Source of the DNA: Phocaeicola oris
GTDB lineage: Bacteria; Bacteroidota; Bacteroidia; Bacteroidales; Bacteroidaceae
Assembly: GCF_021295095.1 (NCBI RefSeq)
Contig: NZ_JAJLQX010000013.1
Span: forward strand, 1 to 64,000
DNA length: 64,000 nucleotides
Reading direction: 5' to 3'
Positions 36,420 to 45,371 of the stretch are shown piece after piece. The notes under the pieces are model-generated. The model searched no databases, was not told where the DNA came from, and was given only the letters and a program-made list of their open reading frames with translations. The number at the start of each line of letters is the position of its first letter. The stretch's first letter is position 1. The translations under genes were made by a program, and so were the position numbers.

Positions 36420-37396
36420 AACGAACTATTGCAATAGTTGCCGGAGGTGATTCAAGTGAACTTCCGGTTTCGCTGCGCAGTGCACAGGGGCTTTACTCTT
36501 TCATGGATAAAGAGCGTTATGATTTATATATAGTTGAAATGGAAAGTCATCGTTGGGCTGTCCATTTAAATGACGGCAACCTTACTCTTATCGATCGTAA
36601 TGACTTCAGTTTCACAGAAAACGGAAAAAAGAAGCATTTCGACTTCGCATACATCACTATTCATGGTACACCGGGTGAGAATGGTCTGTTACAAGGCTAT
36701 TTTGATATGATGGGTATTCCTTATTCTTCATGTAATGTGTTAGTTTCCGCTATCACATTTAATAAGTTTTCATGCAACCAATATTTAAAGAGTTTTGGGG
36801 TAAAGATCGCAGATTCAATTTTACTCCGCAAAGGTCAACACATCAGTAATGATGAAGTTATCAAACAGATTGGACTTCCTTGCTTTGTCAAACCAAATGC
36901 AGGAGGATCCAGTTATGGAATAACAAAGGTAAAGACCAAAGAAGAAATCCAACCGGCTATTGAGAAAGCTACTCATGAAAGTGCAGAGGTCATCATTGAA
37001 GCTTTTATGAAAGGTATGGAATTGACCTGTGGATGCTACAAAACCCACAAAGTTCAACAAGTGTTTCCTATTACAGAAGTTGTCTCACATAATGAATTCT
37101 TTGATACCGGTGCTAAATATAACGGAGAAGTGGATGAGATTACTCCTGCCCGTATCAGCAATAATTTGGCTGATCGTATCAGTAAACTCACCTCTTCTAT
37201 CTATGATATTCTCGGTTGCAACGGTATTATTCGCATTGACTATATAGTAACTGAAGGTGAGGTAATCAACTTGCTCGAAATCAACACTACTCCGGGCATG
37301 ACTGCCACCAGTTTTATTCCACAACAGGTCCGTGCTGCCGGTTTAGATATCAAAGATGTACTGACAAATATTATTGAAGATAAATTTAACGATTAA
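36416..37396 (+). CDS. ddl: D-alanine--D-alanine ligase
   Basis: ATP-grasp enzyme that makes D-Ala-D-Ala for peptidoglycan. The 326 residues show VAGGDSSELPVSLRSAQGL at the N-terminus, HGTPGENGLLQGYFDMMGIPY, the ATP-binding GGSSYGITKVK, and the metal-site LLEINTTPGMTATS near the end. Its start overlaps rluD by 4 bp (ATGA), and the acyltransferase follows 3 bp after it. Confidence 0.95.
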   Translation: MKRTIAIVAGGDSSELPVSLRSAQGLYSFMDKERYDLYIVEMESHRWAVHLNDGNLTLIDRNDFSFTENGKKKHFDFAYITIHGTPGENGLLQGYFDMMGIPYSSCNVLVSAITFNKFSCNQYLKSFGVKIADSILLRKGQHISNDEVIKQIGLPCFVKPNAGGSSYGITKVKTKEEIQPAIEKATHESAEVIIEAFMKGMELTCGCYKTHKVQQVFPITEVVSHNEFFDTGAKYNGEVDEITPARISNNLADRISKLTSSIYDILGCNGIIRIDYIVTEGEVINLLEINTTPGMTATSFIPQQVRAAGLDIKDVLTNIIEDKFND

Positions 37397-37399
37397 ATT

Positions 37400-38551
37400 A
37401 TGAATATACCAGCAGAATTTGATGAGATTCGCCCGTATGCACCCGAAGAGTTACCTCAAGTATATGAGGAACTAATCGCCGATCCTGCCTTTCAGAAGGT
37501 AGCTACCGGCATCATGCCGGTCCCATTTGAGACTATTGCTCAAGAGATGCGATCTTGTACGTCGAATCTGGAGTTTCAAAAGAAATTCTTCTATAACATG
37601 ATCAAGCAACTGCTGAGTAAACATTCTAAAGGTCTGACAGAAGATTACTCTGCTCTTGATAAGTCTATTTGTCATACTTTTATCTCTAACCATCGTGATA
37701 TTGTAATGGATCCGGGAATTCTTTGTGTCTCTATGATTGACGCGGGGTTTTCGAATACCACAGAAATAGCTATCGGTGACAATCTTTTCGCTTATCCTTG
37801 GATTAAAAAGTTAGTACGCATAGTTAAAGCTTTTATTGTAAAACGCGGTTTAACAGGTAGAACACAATTACAGGCACTGAACACTATGTCGCGTTACATT
37901 CACTTTGCTATCACACAAAAACATGAAAATGTATGGATTGCTCAACGTCAGGGAAGAGCTAAAGATTCTAACGATGCTACACAAGAGAGCATTCTGAAGA
38001 TGTTAAGTATAGGTGGCGAAGGTTCTATTGTTGAGAAACTATCAGAGATTAACATCGTACCGCTCTCCCTATCCTATGAATACGACCCATGCGACTATTT
38101 GAAAGCTCGTGAATTACAATTACGCAGAGATAATCCGGATTTCCATAAAACTCCGGGAGAAGATGTACTAAGCATGCGTACCGGTATCTTCGGCTATAAA
38201 GGGCATATCCATTTTCAAGCAGCTCCATGTATTAATAAGGAAATCCAAGAGCTGGCTATACAATATCCGAAGAAAACAGACTTTTTCCCTGCCCTTGCAA
38301 AACTGATGGACAAACATATTTACTCTTGTTACCACATCTTCCCATCGAATTATATCGCACTCGACTGGATAGAAGGTAGCCAGCACTTTAAAGATAAGTA
38401 TACGGCCAATGATAAATTAGAATTTGAACAATATATCTACAAGCAATTAACAAAGATTGAGTTGCCAAACAAAGATGAATCATTCTTACTTGAACTATTA
38501 CTGAAAATGTACGCCAACCCTCTCATCAATTATCTCTCTGTACAAGAATGA
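37400..38551 (+). CDS. PlsC-like glycerol-phosphate or lipid acyltransferase
   Basis: A 383-residue acyltransferase. The catalytic NHRDIVMD (HX4D) motif is at about residues 94-101 and a second motif, RQGRAKDSNDATQES, lies near 188-202. A later PLSLSYEYDPCDY segment marks the acceptor region. It lacks predicted membrane helices apart from weak amphipathic segments and is longer than PlsC, as in the Bacteroidetes 1-acyl-glycerol-3-phosphate-like group. The actual acceptor cannot be told. It belongs to the PASTA-rluD-ddl operon and overlaps the NigD-like gene by 4 bp. Confidence 0.8.
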   Translation: MNIPAEFDEIRPYAPEELPQVYEELIADPAFQKVATGIMPVPFETIAQEMRSCTSNLEFQKKFFYNMIKQLLSKHSKGLTEDYSALDKSICHTFISNHRDIVMDPGILCVSMIDAGFSNTTEIAIGDNLFAYPWIKKLVRIVKAFIVKRGLTGRTQLQALNTMSRYIHFAITQKHENVWIAQRQGRAKDSNDATQESILKMLSIGGEGSIVEKLSEINIVPLSLSYEYDPCDYLKARELQLRRDNPDFHKTPGEDVLSMRTGIFGYKGHIHFQAAPCINKEIQELAIQYPKKTDFFPALAKLMDKHIYSCYHIFPSNYIALDWIEGSQHFKDKYTANDKLEFEQYIYKQLTKIELPNKDESFLLELLLKMYANPLINYLSVQE

Positions 38552-39201
38552 AACGGCTATTCCTATATATTTCCCTATGCACGATGTTAGCTGCATGTAG
38601 TCATGAAACCGACTATATCTATCCTAATCTTATTACCGAGATACTGGATATGACTACAGATTCCAACGGCACAGCCTCTACATTGATCAAAGACAATGGG
38701 ACAATCTTCTGTATTAACAACACTATGAAAATTGACGGACTGAGTCCGGATAGTACTTTTCGTATTCTGGCCAAGTATGCTATCAATGATAATAATGGAT
38801 GTACAGTCTATTCAACTATCCGGTGCATATCTCCTTATCCCATTCCACGCGAAAAGTTCAAGATGACACCTACCGACCCCGTTACTTTTCAAAGCGGATG
38901 GGTTTCCGGCAACTATCTAAATGCCAGTATTGTCGTTCGTATGAAGGAACAACTTCATTCTTATCACTTCATTCAAGACAGTATCACCAGTCAGACTGAT
39001 GGGCATAAATCGCTATACCTCACCTTATTACACTTTAAGAATAATGATGTAGAAGGATATAATAAAACTATTTATCTCTCTGTTCCACTATATTATTATA
39101 AAAACATACTAAATCAAGGCGACAAAGTTTACTTTTCCGTTAATACCTATAAAAACGGACTCATTCAAAAAGAATACACCTTTCCTAAGCTATCAGAATA
39201 A
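38548..39201 (+). CDS. NigD-like lipoprotein
   Basis: A 217-residue lipoprotein (lipobox LAACS, Cys near residue 17) with two beta-rich domains. It resembles NigD-like proteins of Bacteroidetes: an N-terminal OB-like part (DMTTDSNGTASTLIKDNG) and a C-terminal part ending in VYFSVNTYKNG. Their role is unknown; the founder was linked to bacteriocin nigrescin immunity but most copies are not. It overlaps the acyltransferase by 4 bp and meets convergent ccsA at the next base. Confidence 0.6.
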   Translation: MKRLFLYISLCTMLAACSHETDYIYPNLITEILDMTTDSNGTASTLIKDNGTIFCINNTMKIDGLSPDSTFRILAKYAINDNNGCTVYSTIRCISPYPIPREKFKMTPTDPVTFQSGWVSGNYLNASIVVRMKEQLHSYHFIQDSITSQTDGHKSLYLTLLHFKNNDVEGYNKTIYLSVPLYYYKNILNQGDKVYFSVNTYKNGLIQKEYTFPKLSE

Positions 39202-39984
39202 TCAAAGAGTGTAAGTATGCACACTGCCGGCCTGTGCAGATGGCAGATAATTGATGCCCCACCAACACATCTGGAGCAAGATAAAACATACAATAAGCAA
39301 AATCAAAGCTTGATGGATACCGCGATTCTTATTCAATCTGTAATGTATATAAGCCAAATAGCCAAACCAAGTTACAGCTGCCCAAGTCTCCTTCGGATCC
39401 CATGACCAGTAATGCCCCCAAGCCTCCTTTGCCCATAACGCGCCGAACAGCATGCCGATAGTAAGAAAAGAATAACCTACATATACCAAATTATCGGTAA
39501 TATCCATCTCTTTATCCGTAGTTGTTTTTTTGAAGAAAAGCAGATAAACAGCCATCAGCGTAGCCGCACCGAACAAAGCATACGAGAACATATAAACGAT
39601 GACATGAGGAGCGAACCAAGGACTTTGTAATGCCGGCATAAGTGCCTTACTATGTATCTCAGGTTTAAACAAATTGATACAAATAAACACAATAGATAAA
39701 ATAGTACTGAAACTCAACATCCACTTATAATGCCAGCGACTGTAAACAATAAATCCGGCTAATGAAAGAAATAGACTGTACCACAGGCGTGTCTCACCCA
39801 TCGTCCGAAGAGGAGGACGCTCCAAGGTAACCCACATAATGATAATGTACAAAGAAAACACTAACACACCTAATAATGTGGCAATATACGCAACCATGCT
39901 GTTACCTTTCCAAGCTGCCAACGCGCCTATAATCCAGCAACAAGCAGAAACAAGAGCAAAAATGAAAAAATAATCCCAAATCAT
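39202..39984 (-). CDS. ccsA: Cytochrome c biogenesis protein CcsA
   Basis: System II haem-handling membrane protein that attaches haem to c-type apocytochromes with ResB/CcsB. The protein is 260 residues from the ATG at 39984 with about eight membrane segments. It carries the tryptophan-rich haem motif WGHYWSWDPKETWAAVTWF. The frame stays open for 31 codons upstream, but those overlap resB and are not used. It overlaps the upstream ResB-like gene by 4 bp and serves the multihaem NrfA and NrfH encoded just upstream. Confidence 0.9.
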   Translation of the reverse strand: MIWDYFFIFALVSACCWIIGALAAWKGNSMVAYIATLLGVLVFSLYIIIMWVTLERPPLRTMGETRLWYSLFLSLAGFIVYSRWHYKWMLSFSTILSIVFICINLFKPEIHSKALMPALQSPWFAPHVIVYMFSYALFGAATLMAVYLLFFKKTTTDKEMDITDNLVYVGYSFLTIGMLFGALWAKEAWGHYWSWDPKETWAAVTWFGYLAYIHYRLNKNRGIHQALILLIVCFILLQMCWWGINYLPSAQAGSVHTYTL

Positions 39985-40886
39985 AATCTCTTTTTCTTTC
40001 TTCGCTGAGCTGTAATAAACAACAGAACAGCCCCTGCAAGCATCATATATATACCAACATAAACCACAGGTAACCACGGATCTTTCACCAATTCAAAAAT
40101 ACTATACCGGCTCATAGGGCCTTTCTCTTGATCATAACCATACTGATAAATAGTCCATCCTCCGATAGTAAAAGGCTTGTTCACTTCAATAGTTGTCTGC
40201 ACATGTTTACCATCCTTTGTCATAATCTCTACCTCCGAAGCAAAACGTTTCGGCATTTGGTCTCCCTCATATTGCTCCATAATGAACTTGTCTAACTGAA
40301 CAGCTATAGGCAATTCTTGTATATTATTCCTATTGTCCAATCCACGCCATTCCGGTTGATTCATTTCACAATACATCTTCAACCGTTGCATATCGGCAGA
40401 TCCTAAAGTACCACACACTAAAATAAGCAAGATGCCTATATGACTTAATAAAGAAGGAACAAAATGCAGTTTAAAATGTAGCACTTGATGGATAGTCGTC
40501 TGTGCAACAATAATAGCAACCCATAAATATACCAGCATAAAAGGCCAATACGAAAGCATCTTTGTCAGTCCGATAGGATCAACAGGTTCCTGAAATTCAC
40601 CCACTTGAATAAATAAACCCATAATAACAGTCAACGTCAATGCATAAAGCAAGGCTGCAACAGCAGCTGATGAAGATGATTGAAAACGGAATGCGTAAAT
40701 ATTATCTCGCAGTCTGTAACCAATGAGCATCAACACGCAAAAGATCGATAAAACTATCACATTAACAGGCCATGCAAATACATTCCAATTGATGGCACCA
40801 ACAGTTAGTTGTAACATCTCCCCCGTCAAGAGCAATCCTGCGCCAACTATTAGTCCTTCCTTAATAGACCAAGGTTTATTCCACAT
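39981..40886 (-). CDS. Cytochrome c biogenesis protein, ResB/CcsB-like
   Basis: A 301-residue membrane protein with about five hydrophobic segments (near 12-33, 37-56, 68-94, 112-134, 150-168), a periplasmic domain (about 190-265) with MTKDGKHVQTTIEVNKPFTIGGWTIYQYGYD, and a last helix (about 272-292). The GGWTIYQYGYD block and arrangement match ResB partners of CcsA. It lies between nrfA and ccsA, sharing start/stop bases with both, so the four genes are one operon for making the nitrite reductase. Confidence 0.85.
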   Translation of the reverse strand: MWNKPWSIKEGLIVGAGLLLTGEMLQLTVGAINWNVFAWPVNVIVLSIFCVLMLIGYRLRDNIYAFRFQSSSSAAVAALLYALTLTVIMGLFIQVGEFQEPVDPIGLTKMLSYWPFMLVYLWVAIIVAQTTIHQVLHFKLHFVPSLLSHIGILLILVCGTLGSADMQRLKMYCEMNQPEWRGLDNRNNIQELPIAVQLDKFIMEQYEGDQMPKRFASEVEIMTKDGKHVQTTIEVNKPFTIGGWTIYQYGYDQEKGPMSRYSIFELVKDPWLPVVYVGIYMMLAGAVLLFITAQRRKKKRL

Positions 40887-42403
40887 TAGATTTCAATAAA
40901 CTTACCTTGTTTCTTTGCATCTTCAATCCACTTAGGAACAACGATATTTATAAATTCCTGTTTCTTCTCTTTCAGATCGTTCATATCCAAGCCTATGTAT
41001 TCCTGAGCCTTTGCCTTTGTTGATATGTCCGGCAATGGAATCTCACTTGTATATCCGTGCTTAGCAACTACGCGAGCAATCTGTAAACGAGCATCCTTGG
41101 CATATTCCATAGCGTCAGCTAATAAACGCATAACTTCCTGAGGAGCATGGAATGCCGCGCCATGGCCGGCTAATGCATAATCCCAACGCCACTGGCTCTT
41201 ACGGATATCGTTCAAGGCTTTCTCCATTTCAGATTCTGTAGCTCCATTATCCCAAGCAAACTTTGCTTCGATATGAGCGACAGCCAGCTCATGGTCAACT
41301 TTCGCGCTGAAGTCATACACTTTTTTCTCACGCTCTATAACATTCTGTTTCAAAGTCTCTGCACTCTGACGATGACACGTCTGACAAGTACGGTCAATGT
41401 TTGCCAACGGACTCATAATATGATGATCGGTATATTTCACACCACCTTCACTTATGTAAGGCATGTGACAATCGGCACAACTTACTCCTCGTTGACCGTG
41501 AATTCCCTGCTTGAAAATTTCATATCCCGGATGCTGAGCTTTCAGAATCTTTGCCTTTGACAGCGGATGTATATAATCATAAAAACCTAAGCTATCATAA
41601 TAAATTTCTGCATCTTCACAAGTCAGACCTTTATCTTGAGGGAATTTCAAATACTGGCCGTTCTCTTTCTCAAAATAGTACTCAGTATGGCACTGTGCAC
41701 AAACCAATGAACGCATTTCCTGATGCCCCGCTTTTTTCACATCCTGCCCCCTACGGCTCCAAGCCTCGTATAAGGCAGGACGTGCAGGGCGTAAATCCAT
41801 ATTGCGTGCATCATGGCAATCAGAGCAGCCAATGGTATTCATCACCTCATTTCCCCAATCACTCCATTTAGCAGCATAGAAATTATTAATACCTTTCTCG
41901 CGCATCAGACGAGGAATGTCTGGGCCTTTACAAGTCCAGCATGTACCCGGTTGAATATCATCATCACCACCTATACCAGGGTTACCTGTACGTAATATCT
42001 TACGCAAATCTTCTATACAATGCTTGTGTCCACGCGGAGTATTATATCCTCTTGCAAAAGAATATCCAGCCCAAATCACAACGATATCAGGATGTTCCTC
42101 CAATACATCAACTTCATTAGAGCTGTTATAGACACTGACGAAGCTCGTATCCTCCGTCATTGCCCAAGTTTGATACTCTCGAGGAAAATCTTCCGCGAAT
42201 TTTTCATTTTGTGCTACAATGGAATCCGTAAACAGATTTCTTCGATTATTAAACACACTGGCCACTTCAGCCCTACGTTCTAATAAGGAAGAGCAAAGCA
42301 ATCCAAGAACAAATACAACGGCCATCACAACAAAAAATAACAGCCATCCCTGCCAACGTTTGATTTGATTCGCCATATCTTTATTTTTTTTATCTATACT
42401 CAT
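40886..42403 (-). CDS. nrfA: Ammonia-forming cytochrome c nitrite reductase, catalytic subunit
   Basis: Six-electron reduction of nitrite to ammonium, also of NO and hydroxylamine, in the periplasm. The 505-residue protein has an N-terminal anchor or signal (about 18-40). Five haem sites are present: the active-site CWTCK at 155-159 with Lys as axial ligand, then CSDCH, CAQCH, CADCH and CQTCH. All are intact. The calcium-region and active-site surroundings (YAAKWSDWGNE, HPGYEIFKQGIHG) are also present. It overlaps nrfH by 4 bp and receives electrons from it. Confidence 0.96.
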   Translation of the reverse strand: MSIDKKNKDMANQIKRWQGWLLFFVVMAVVFVLGLLCSSLLERRAEVASVFNNRRNLFTDSIVAQNEKFAEDFPREYQTWAMTEDTSFVSVYNSSNEVDVLEEHPDIVVIWAGYSFARGYNTPRGHKHCIEDLRKILRTGNPGIGGDDDIQPGTCWTCKGPDIPRLMREKGINNFYAAKWSDWGNEVMNTIGCSDCHDARNMDLRPARPALYEAWSRRGQDVKKAGHQEMRSLVCAQCHTEYYFEKENGQYLKFPQDKGLTCEDAEIYYDSLGFYDYIHPLSKAKILKAQHPGYEIFKQGIHGQRGVSCADCHMPYISEGGVKYTDHHIMSPLANIDRTCQTCHRQSAETLKQNVIEREKKVYDFSAKVDHELAVAHIEAKFAWDNGATESEMEKALNDIRKSQWRWDYALAGHGAAFHAPQEVMRLLADAMEYAKDARLQIARVVAKHGYTSEIPLPDISTKAKAQEYIGLDMNDLKEKKQEFINIVVPKWIEDAKKQGKFIEI

Positions 42404-42999
42404 TTATTTCTCATTACATTCTGCAACCATTCCGGGACCGGCGATGATGGCAACGGCACCAAGCCTTCTGCATTCACAGCGCTCGACAATGAATTCATTC
42501 CACCATGAGGTACATTACGATGACAGTCCCAACACGCTTTTCCTTCACCTCGCTTAGCCATCATATAATCTATTCTTCCAGTCTTCACAAATTCCTGATT
42601 CAACTGCGTATGACAACGAATACAATTATCCATAATTACTTCTGCCGAGGGATCTTCTGCCATAATAGCCTGCCGCTCCGAATGAGTGACAAAATAAGCA
42701 ACGTGTTTCATACCGTCCTTTCCTTTGAACAGATATTTCATGAATAAATTCTGATGAGGTACATGACAATCGTTACAAGTAGCATCGCGACCATGCGAAC
42801 TGTGCGACCACGTAGCATAGTAAGGAGTCATGATGTGGCAATTGATGCATGCAGCCGGATCATCAGCTATATAAGTATGTACACGAAGCAAATACATAAA
42901 CAAGCCAGCCAAACCTACAATAACACCACAAATAATAATCGCGAACACTTTCCATCCACGACTTGGAAGAATCTTATTTATAATTACGTGTAGTTTCAC
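42400..42999 (-). CDS. nrfH: Cytochrome c nitrite reductase small subunit, quinol dehydrogenase
   Basis: Membrane-anchored tetrahaem cytochrome that takes electrons from menaquinol to NrfA. The 199-residue protein has one N-terminal helix (about 17-38) and four CxxCH sites: CINCH, CNDCH, CIRCH and CWDCH. The start is a GTG at 42999, supported by a TAAATTTG box 18 bp upstream and no nearby ATG. First gene of nrfH-nrfA-resB-ccsA. Confidence 0.95.
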   Translation of the reverse strand: MKLHVIINKILPSRGWKVFAIIICGVIVGLAGLFMYLLRVHTYIADDPAACINCHIMTPYYATWSHSSHGRDATCNDCHVPHQNLFMKYLFKGKDGMKHVAYFVTHSERQAIMAEDPSAEVIMDNCIRCHTQLNQEFVKTGRIDYMMAKRGEGKACWDCHRNVPHGGMNSLSSAVNAEGLVPLPSSPVPEWLQNVMRNK

Positions 43000-43017
43000 G
43001 ATAATATTGATTTTTTA

Positions 43018-43048
43018 CAAATTTATCTACTGTTTTTATATAAACAAA
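43018..43048 (-). promoter_or_regulatory. Promoter of the nrf operon
   Basis: On the minus strand TTTG (43048-43045) and TAAATTTG (43025-43018) are 19 bp apart, close to the Bacteroides -33/-7 consensus. The box lies 18 bp before the GTG start of nrfH. Confidence 0.65.
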
Positions 43049-43063
43049 TTTTTATCGTAAAAA

Positions 43064-43096
43064 ATTTGACCAAGATGCAATAATTGCAACTTGGTC
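43064..43096 (-). terminator. Terminator of hcp
   Basis: GACCAAG (43068-43074) pairs with CTTGGTC (43090-43096) and the inner TGCAA with TTGCA. On the minus strand the hairpin is followed by AATTTTTT. It separates hcp from the nrf operon promoter. Confidence 0.8.
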
Positions 43097-43122
43097 ATAT
43101 CCATTATAAATTATTTACTATT

Positions 43123-44775
43123 TTACTGAATATATTTTTGAATATCTTCTTCAACCGTTGAAATAGTCCCTAACCCAAAATTCTCAACCAAAATCTTCAA
43201 TACACCTTCAGAAACAAAACCTGGAAGTGTTGGTCCAATATGGATATTCTTTATACCAAGACTCAGCAGAGCTAACAATACGATCACTGCCTTTTGCTCG
43301 TACCAAGCAATATTAAAGAAAATAGGAAGGTCATTTATATTGTTTGCTCCGAAAATCTCCTTCAACTTAAGTGCTACCACAGCCCAAGAATATGAATCAT
43401 TACACTGTCCGGCATCTAATACACGTGGTATTCCATTAATATCACCCAGTTTCAATTTATTATATTTATACTTAGCACAACCACTGGTGAGAATCACAAC
43501 ATCGTTTGGAAGAGCCTTAGCAAAATCGGTATAATAGCTACGGCTATTCATACGACCATCACAACCTCCCATTACAACAAATTTACGAATAGCTCCACTC
43601 TTCACCGCTTCCACGATTTTATCAGCCAACGCAAATACTTGTGCATGAGCAAATCCTCCGACAATCTCACCTGTTTCAATTTCTTGTGGAGCCTGGCATT
43701 CCTTTGCCATAGCTATTACTTCTGAAAAATCCTTATGTCCGTTAGCATCAACCTCAAGATGTTTCCATCCGGGGAAACCTGTTGAATTAGTAGTAAAGAC
43801 ACGATTCCTATAGTTAGCGTTTGGCAATGGCGGAACAATACAGTTAGTTGTAAACACAATAGGTCCATTGAAAGTAGAGAATTCTTCTTTCTGCTTCCAC
43901 CATGCATTACCATAATTCCCAATAAGATGCTTGTATTTTTTCAGTTGGGGATAATAGTGAGCAGGGAGCATTTCGCCATGAGTATACACATCAACACCTG
44001 TACCTTCTGTTTGTATAAGCAAATCCTCTATATCATGCAAGTCGTGACCACTGACAAGAATACCTGGATTTTTCCCGACACCAATATTCACCTTTGTGAT
44101 TTCAGGATTACCATATACATTTGTATTAGCCTTATCCAAAAGAGCCATCACATCAACACCATATTTTCCTGTTTCCAAAACAATAGACAACAAACTCTGT
44201 ATATCAGCCGATGGATTAGAAATAACAGCCAAAGCTTTACACATAAATTTGATAATCTCTTCATTACGATGATTAAGACGAGCTGCATGCTCATAATAAG
44301 CAGCTATACCTTTCAATCCAAGAACAGTCAGTTCTTTAAGTGAACGAAGATCGGCATCTGTATTTCTAAGTACAGTTTCCCGCTTACCCTCGGCATCATA
44401 ATCCGACTTTTCACCACCCCACTTTACTTCCTGATAATCGGGTAATTTCACCTTATTATTATATGCTGAAATTAGTAATTCTTTCTTTAACACGATACCC
44501 TTATCTACTTTCGCCAAAATAGACTGATCATCAAAATTAGCATTAGTAATTGTTGAGAAGAGCGCGTCAACTATAAAATCGCCTGAAGCAGCATTAGTTT
44601 TTACGCCGGCCTCATCCAACACGTGACAGATAGTACCTACGCCGCGTACCACACTAAGGAGAAGATCCTGCCACCGAGCAGTCTCCGGAAGTTTACCACA
44701 TACACCACGAACAGTGCAACCTATACCCTTCGCTGTTTCCTGACACTGGAAACAAAACATCTTGTTCTCTACCAT
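43123..44775 (-). CDS. hcp: Hydroxylamine reductase / hybrid cluster protein
   Basis: Hybrid Fe-S-O cluster enzyme of 550 residues that reduces hydroxylamine and, as shown for enteric homologues, acts mainly as an NO reductase. The N-terminal cluster motif is [20 protein letters not shown] (Cys near 8, 11, 20, 26). Cluster ligands follow in [34 protein letters not shown] and [11 protein letters not shown]. The short C-C-C-C spacing is that of class I enzymes from anaerobes. No hcr reductase gene is adjacent. Its promoter carries a dyad operator. Confidence 0.96.
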   Translation of the reverse strand: MVENKMFCFQCQETAKGIGCTVRGVCGKLPETARWQDLLLSVVRGVGTICHVLDEAGVKTNAASGDFIVDALFSTITNANFDDQSILAKVDKGIVLKKELLISAYNNKVKLPDYQEVKWGGEKSDYDAEGKRETVLRNTDADLRSLKELTVLGLKGIAAYYEHAARLNHRNEEIIKFMCKALAVISNPSADIQSLLSIVLETGKYGVDVMALLDKANTNVYGNPEITKVNIGVGKNPGILVSGHDLHDIEDLLIQTEGTGVDVYTHGEMLPAHYYPQLKKYKHLIGNYGNAWWKQKEEFSTFNGPIVFTTNCIVPPLPNANYRNRVFTTNSTGFPGWKHLEVDANGHKDFSEVIAMAKECQAPQEIETGEIVGGFAHAQVFALADKIVEAVKSGAIRKFVVMGGCDGRMNSRSYYTDFAKALPNDVVILTSGCAKYKYNKLKLGDINGIPRVLDAGQCNDSYSWAVVALKLKEIFGANNINDLPIFFNIAWYEQKAVIVLLALLSLGIKNIHIGPTLPGFVSEGVLKILVENFGLGTISTVEEDIQKYIQ

Positions 44776-44812
44776 AATCTTGGAGGTTTAAAATTATAGT
44801 TACAAAGGTAAA

Positions 44813-44848
44813 GGGAGAAAAACAAGCCAATGGTAACAAATGTGACCA
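44813..44848 (-). promoter_or_regulatory. hcp promoter with dyad operator
   Basis: On the minus strand TACCTTTG (44820-44813) is the -7 box, about 38 bp before the ATG. Ten bp upstream lies the dyad TGGTnAC-N4-GTnACCA (44831-44848), over the -33 region. Crp/Fnr-family HcpR regulators control hcp in many anaerobes and bind dyads of this size, so an HcpR-type site is the likely reading. No regulator gene lies nearby. Confidence 0.55.
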
Positions 44849-44938
44849 AAAGCAGTTAAAGTAATTAAAAACAAAATATTACATTATCTAATCAAGATAT
44901 TTTATATAACTAATTCAATATTAATATATAAATAACGT

Positions 44939-45306
44939 AAATTCGATGAAATAACAGAGAAGTCATACAGATTCCCATGAAGGTAGAATATGGTCTTGTA
45001 GTATGTTGACAAGGTGTTTTTCCCTTTTTGTTTGGTTCATTAAAATGGTCATAAAGACGCGGAGGAAAAGTCATGCGGATGAATCAACCAACTCATGCGG
45101 ATGAATCGTCCAATTCATACGGATGACTTGTCAAACTCATACGCATCAGTTGAGCAACTCATACGCATCAGTTGAGCAACTCATACGCATCACTTTTTAT
45201 CTTCATACGCATCAGGATAATAGCTTATATTGTTGATATTAACGGTGTATCCTTTTAAGAAGAAACAATGATACAGAGTTCGTATTATTTTAGATTCGTC
45301 GAACTC
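44939..45306 (+). repeat. Dispersed TIR element, copy C (complete)
   Basis: Begins AAATTCGATGAAATAAC (44939) and ends TTTTAGATTCGTCGAACTC (45306), giving an imperfect terminal inverted repeat RARTTCGAYGAA. Inside, in order: a flank with GAAGGTAGAATATGG and GGAGGAAAAGTCAT, a 22-bp array (45071-45218), TAGCTTATAT, TTTTAAGAAG and GTTCGTATTATTTTAG. About 368 bp, without an ORF, between the hcp promoter and the 3' end of the transcarbamylase gene. Confidence 0.75.
45071..45218. repeat. Tandem 22-bp dyad array, 7 units (copy C)
   Basis: Units begin at 45071, 45093, 45115, 45137, 45159, 45181 and 45203. Cores run from TCAT-GCGG-ATGA through TCAT-ACGG-ATGA to TCAT-ACGC-ATCA. Units four and five are identical over all 22 bp, which suggests recent duplication. 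This is the longest of the five arrays. Confidence 0.85.
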
Positions 45307-45371
45307 ACCTTAAACATATAAAAAACAGACTATTCATATAAATATATCAGATTATATACCGGCTTTACATC

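Noticed and set aside
45071-45218. 22-bp arrays as possible CRISPR arrays
   Set aside because: Units are contiguous with no unique spacers, the period is 22 bp and no cas gene is in the window. They are tandem dyad repeats, not repeat-spacer arrays.
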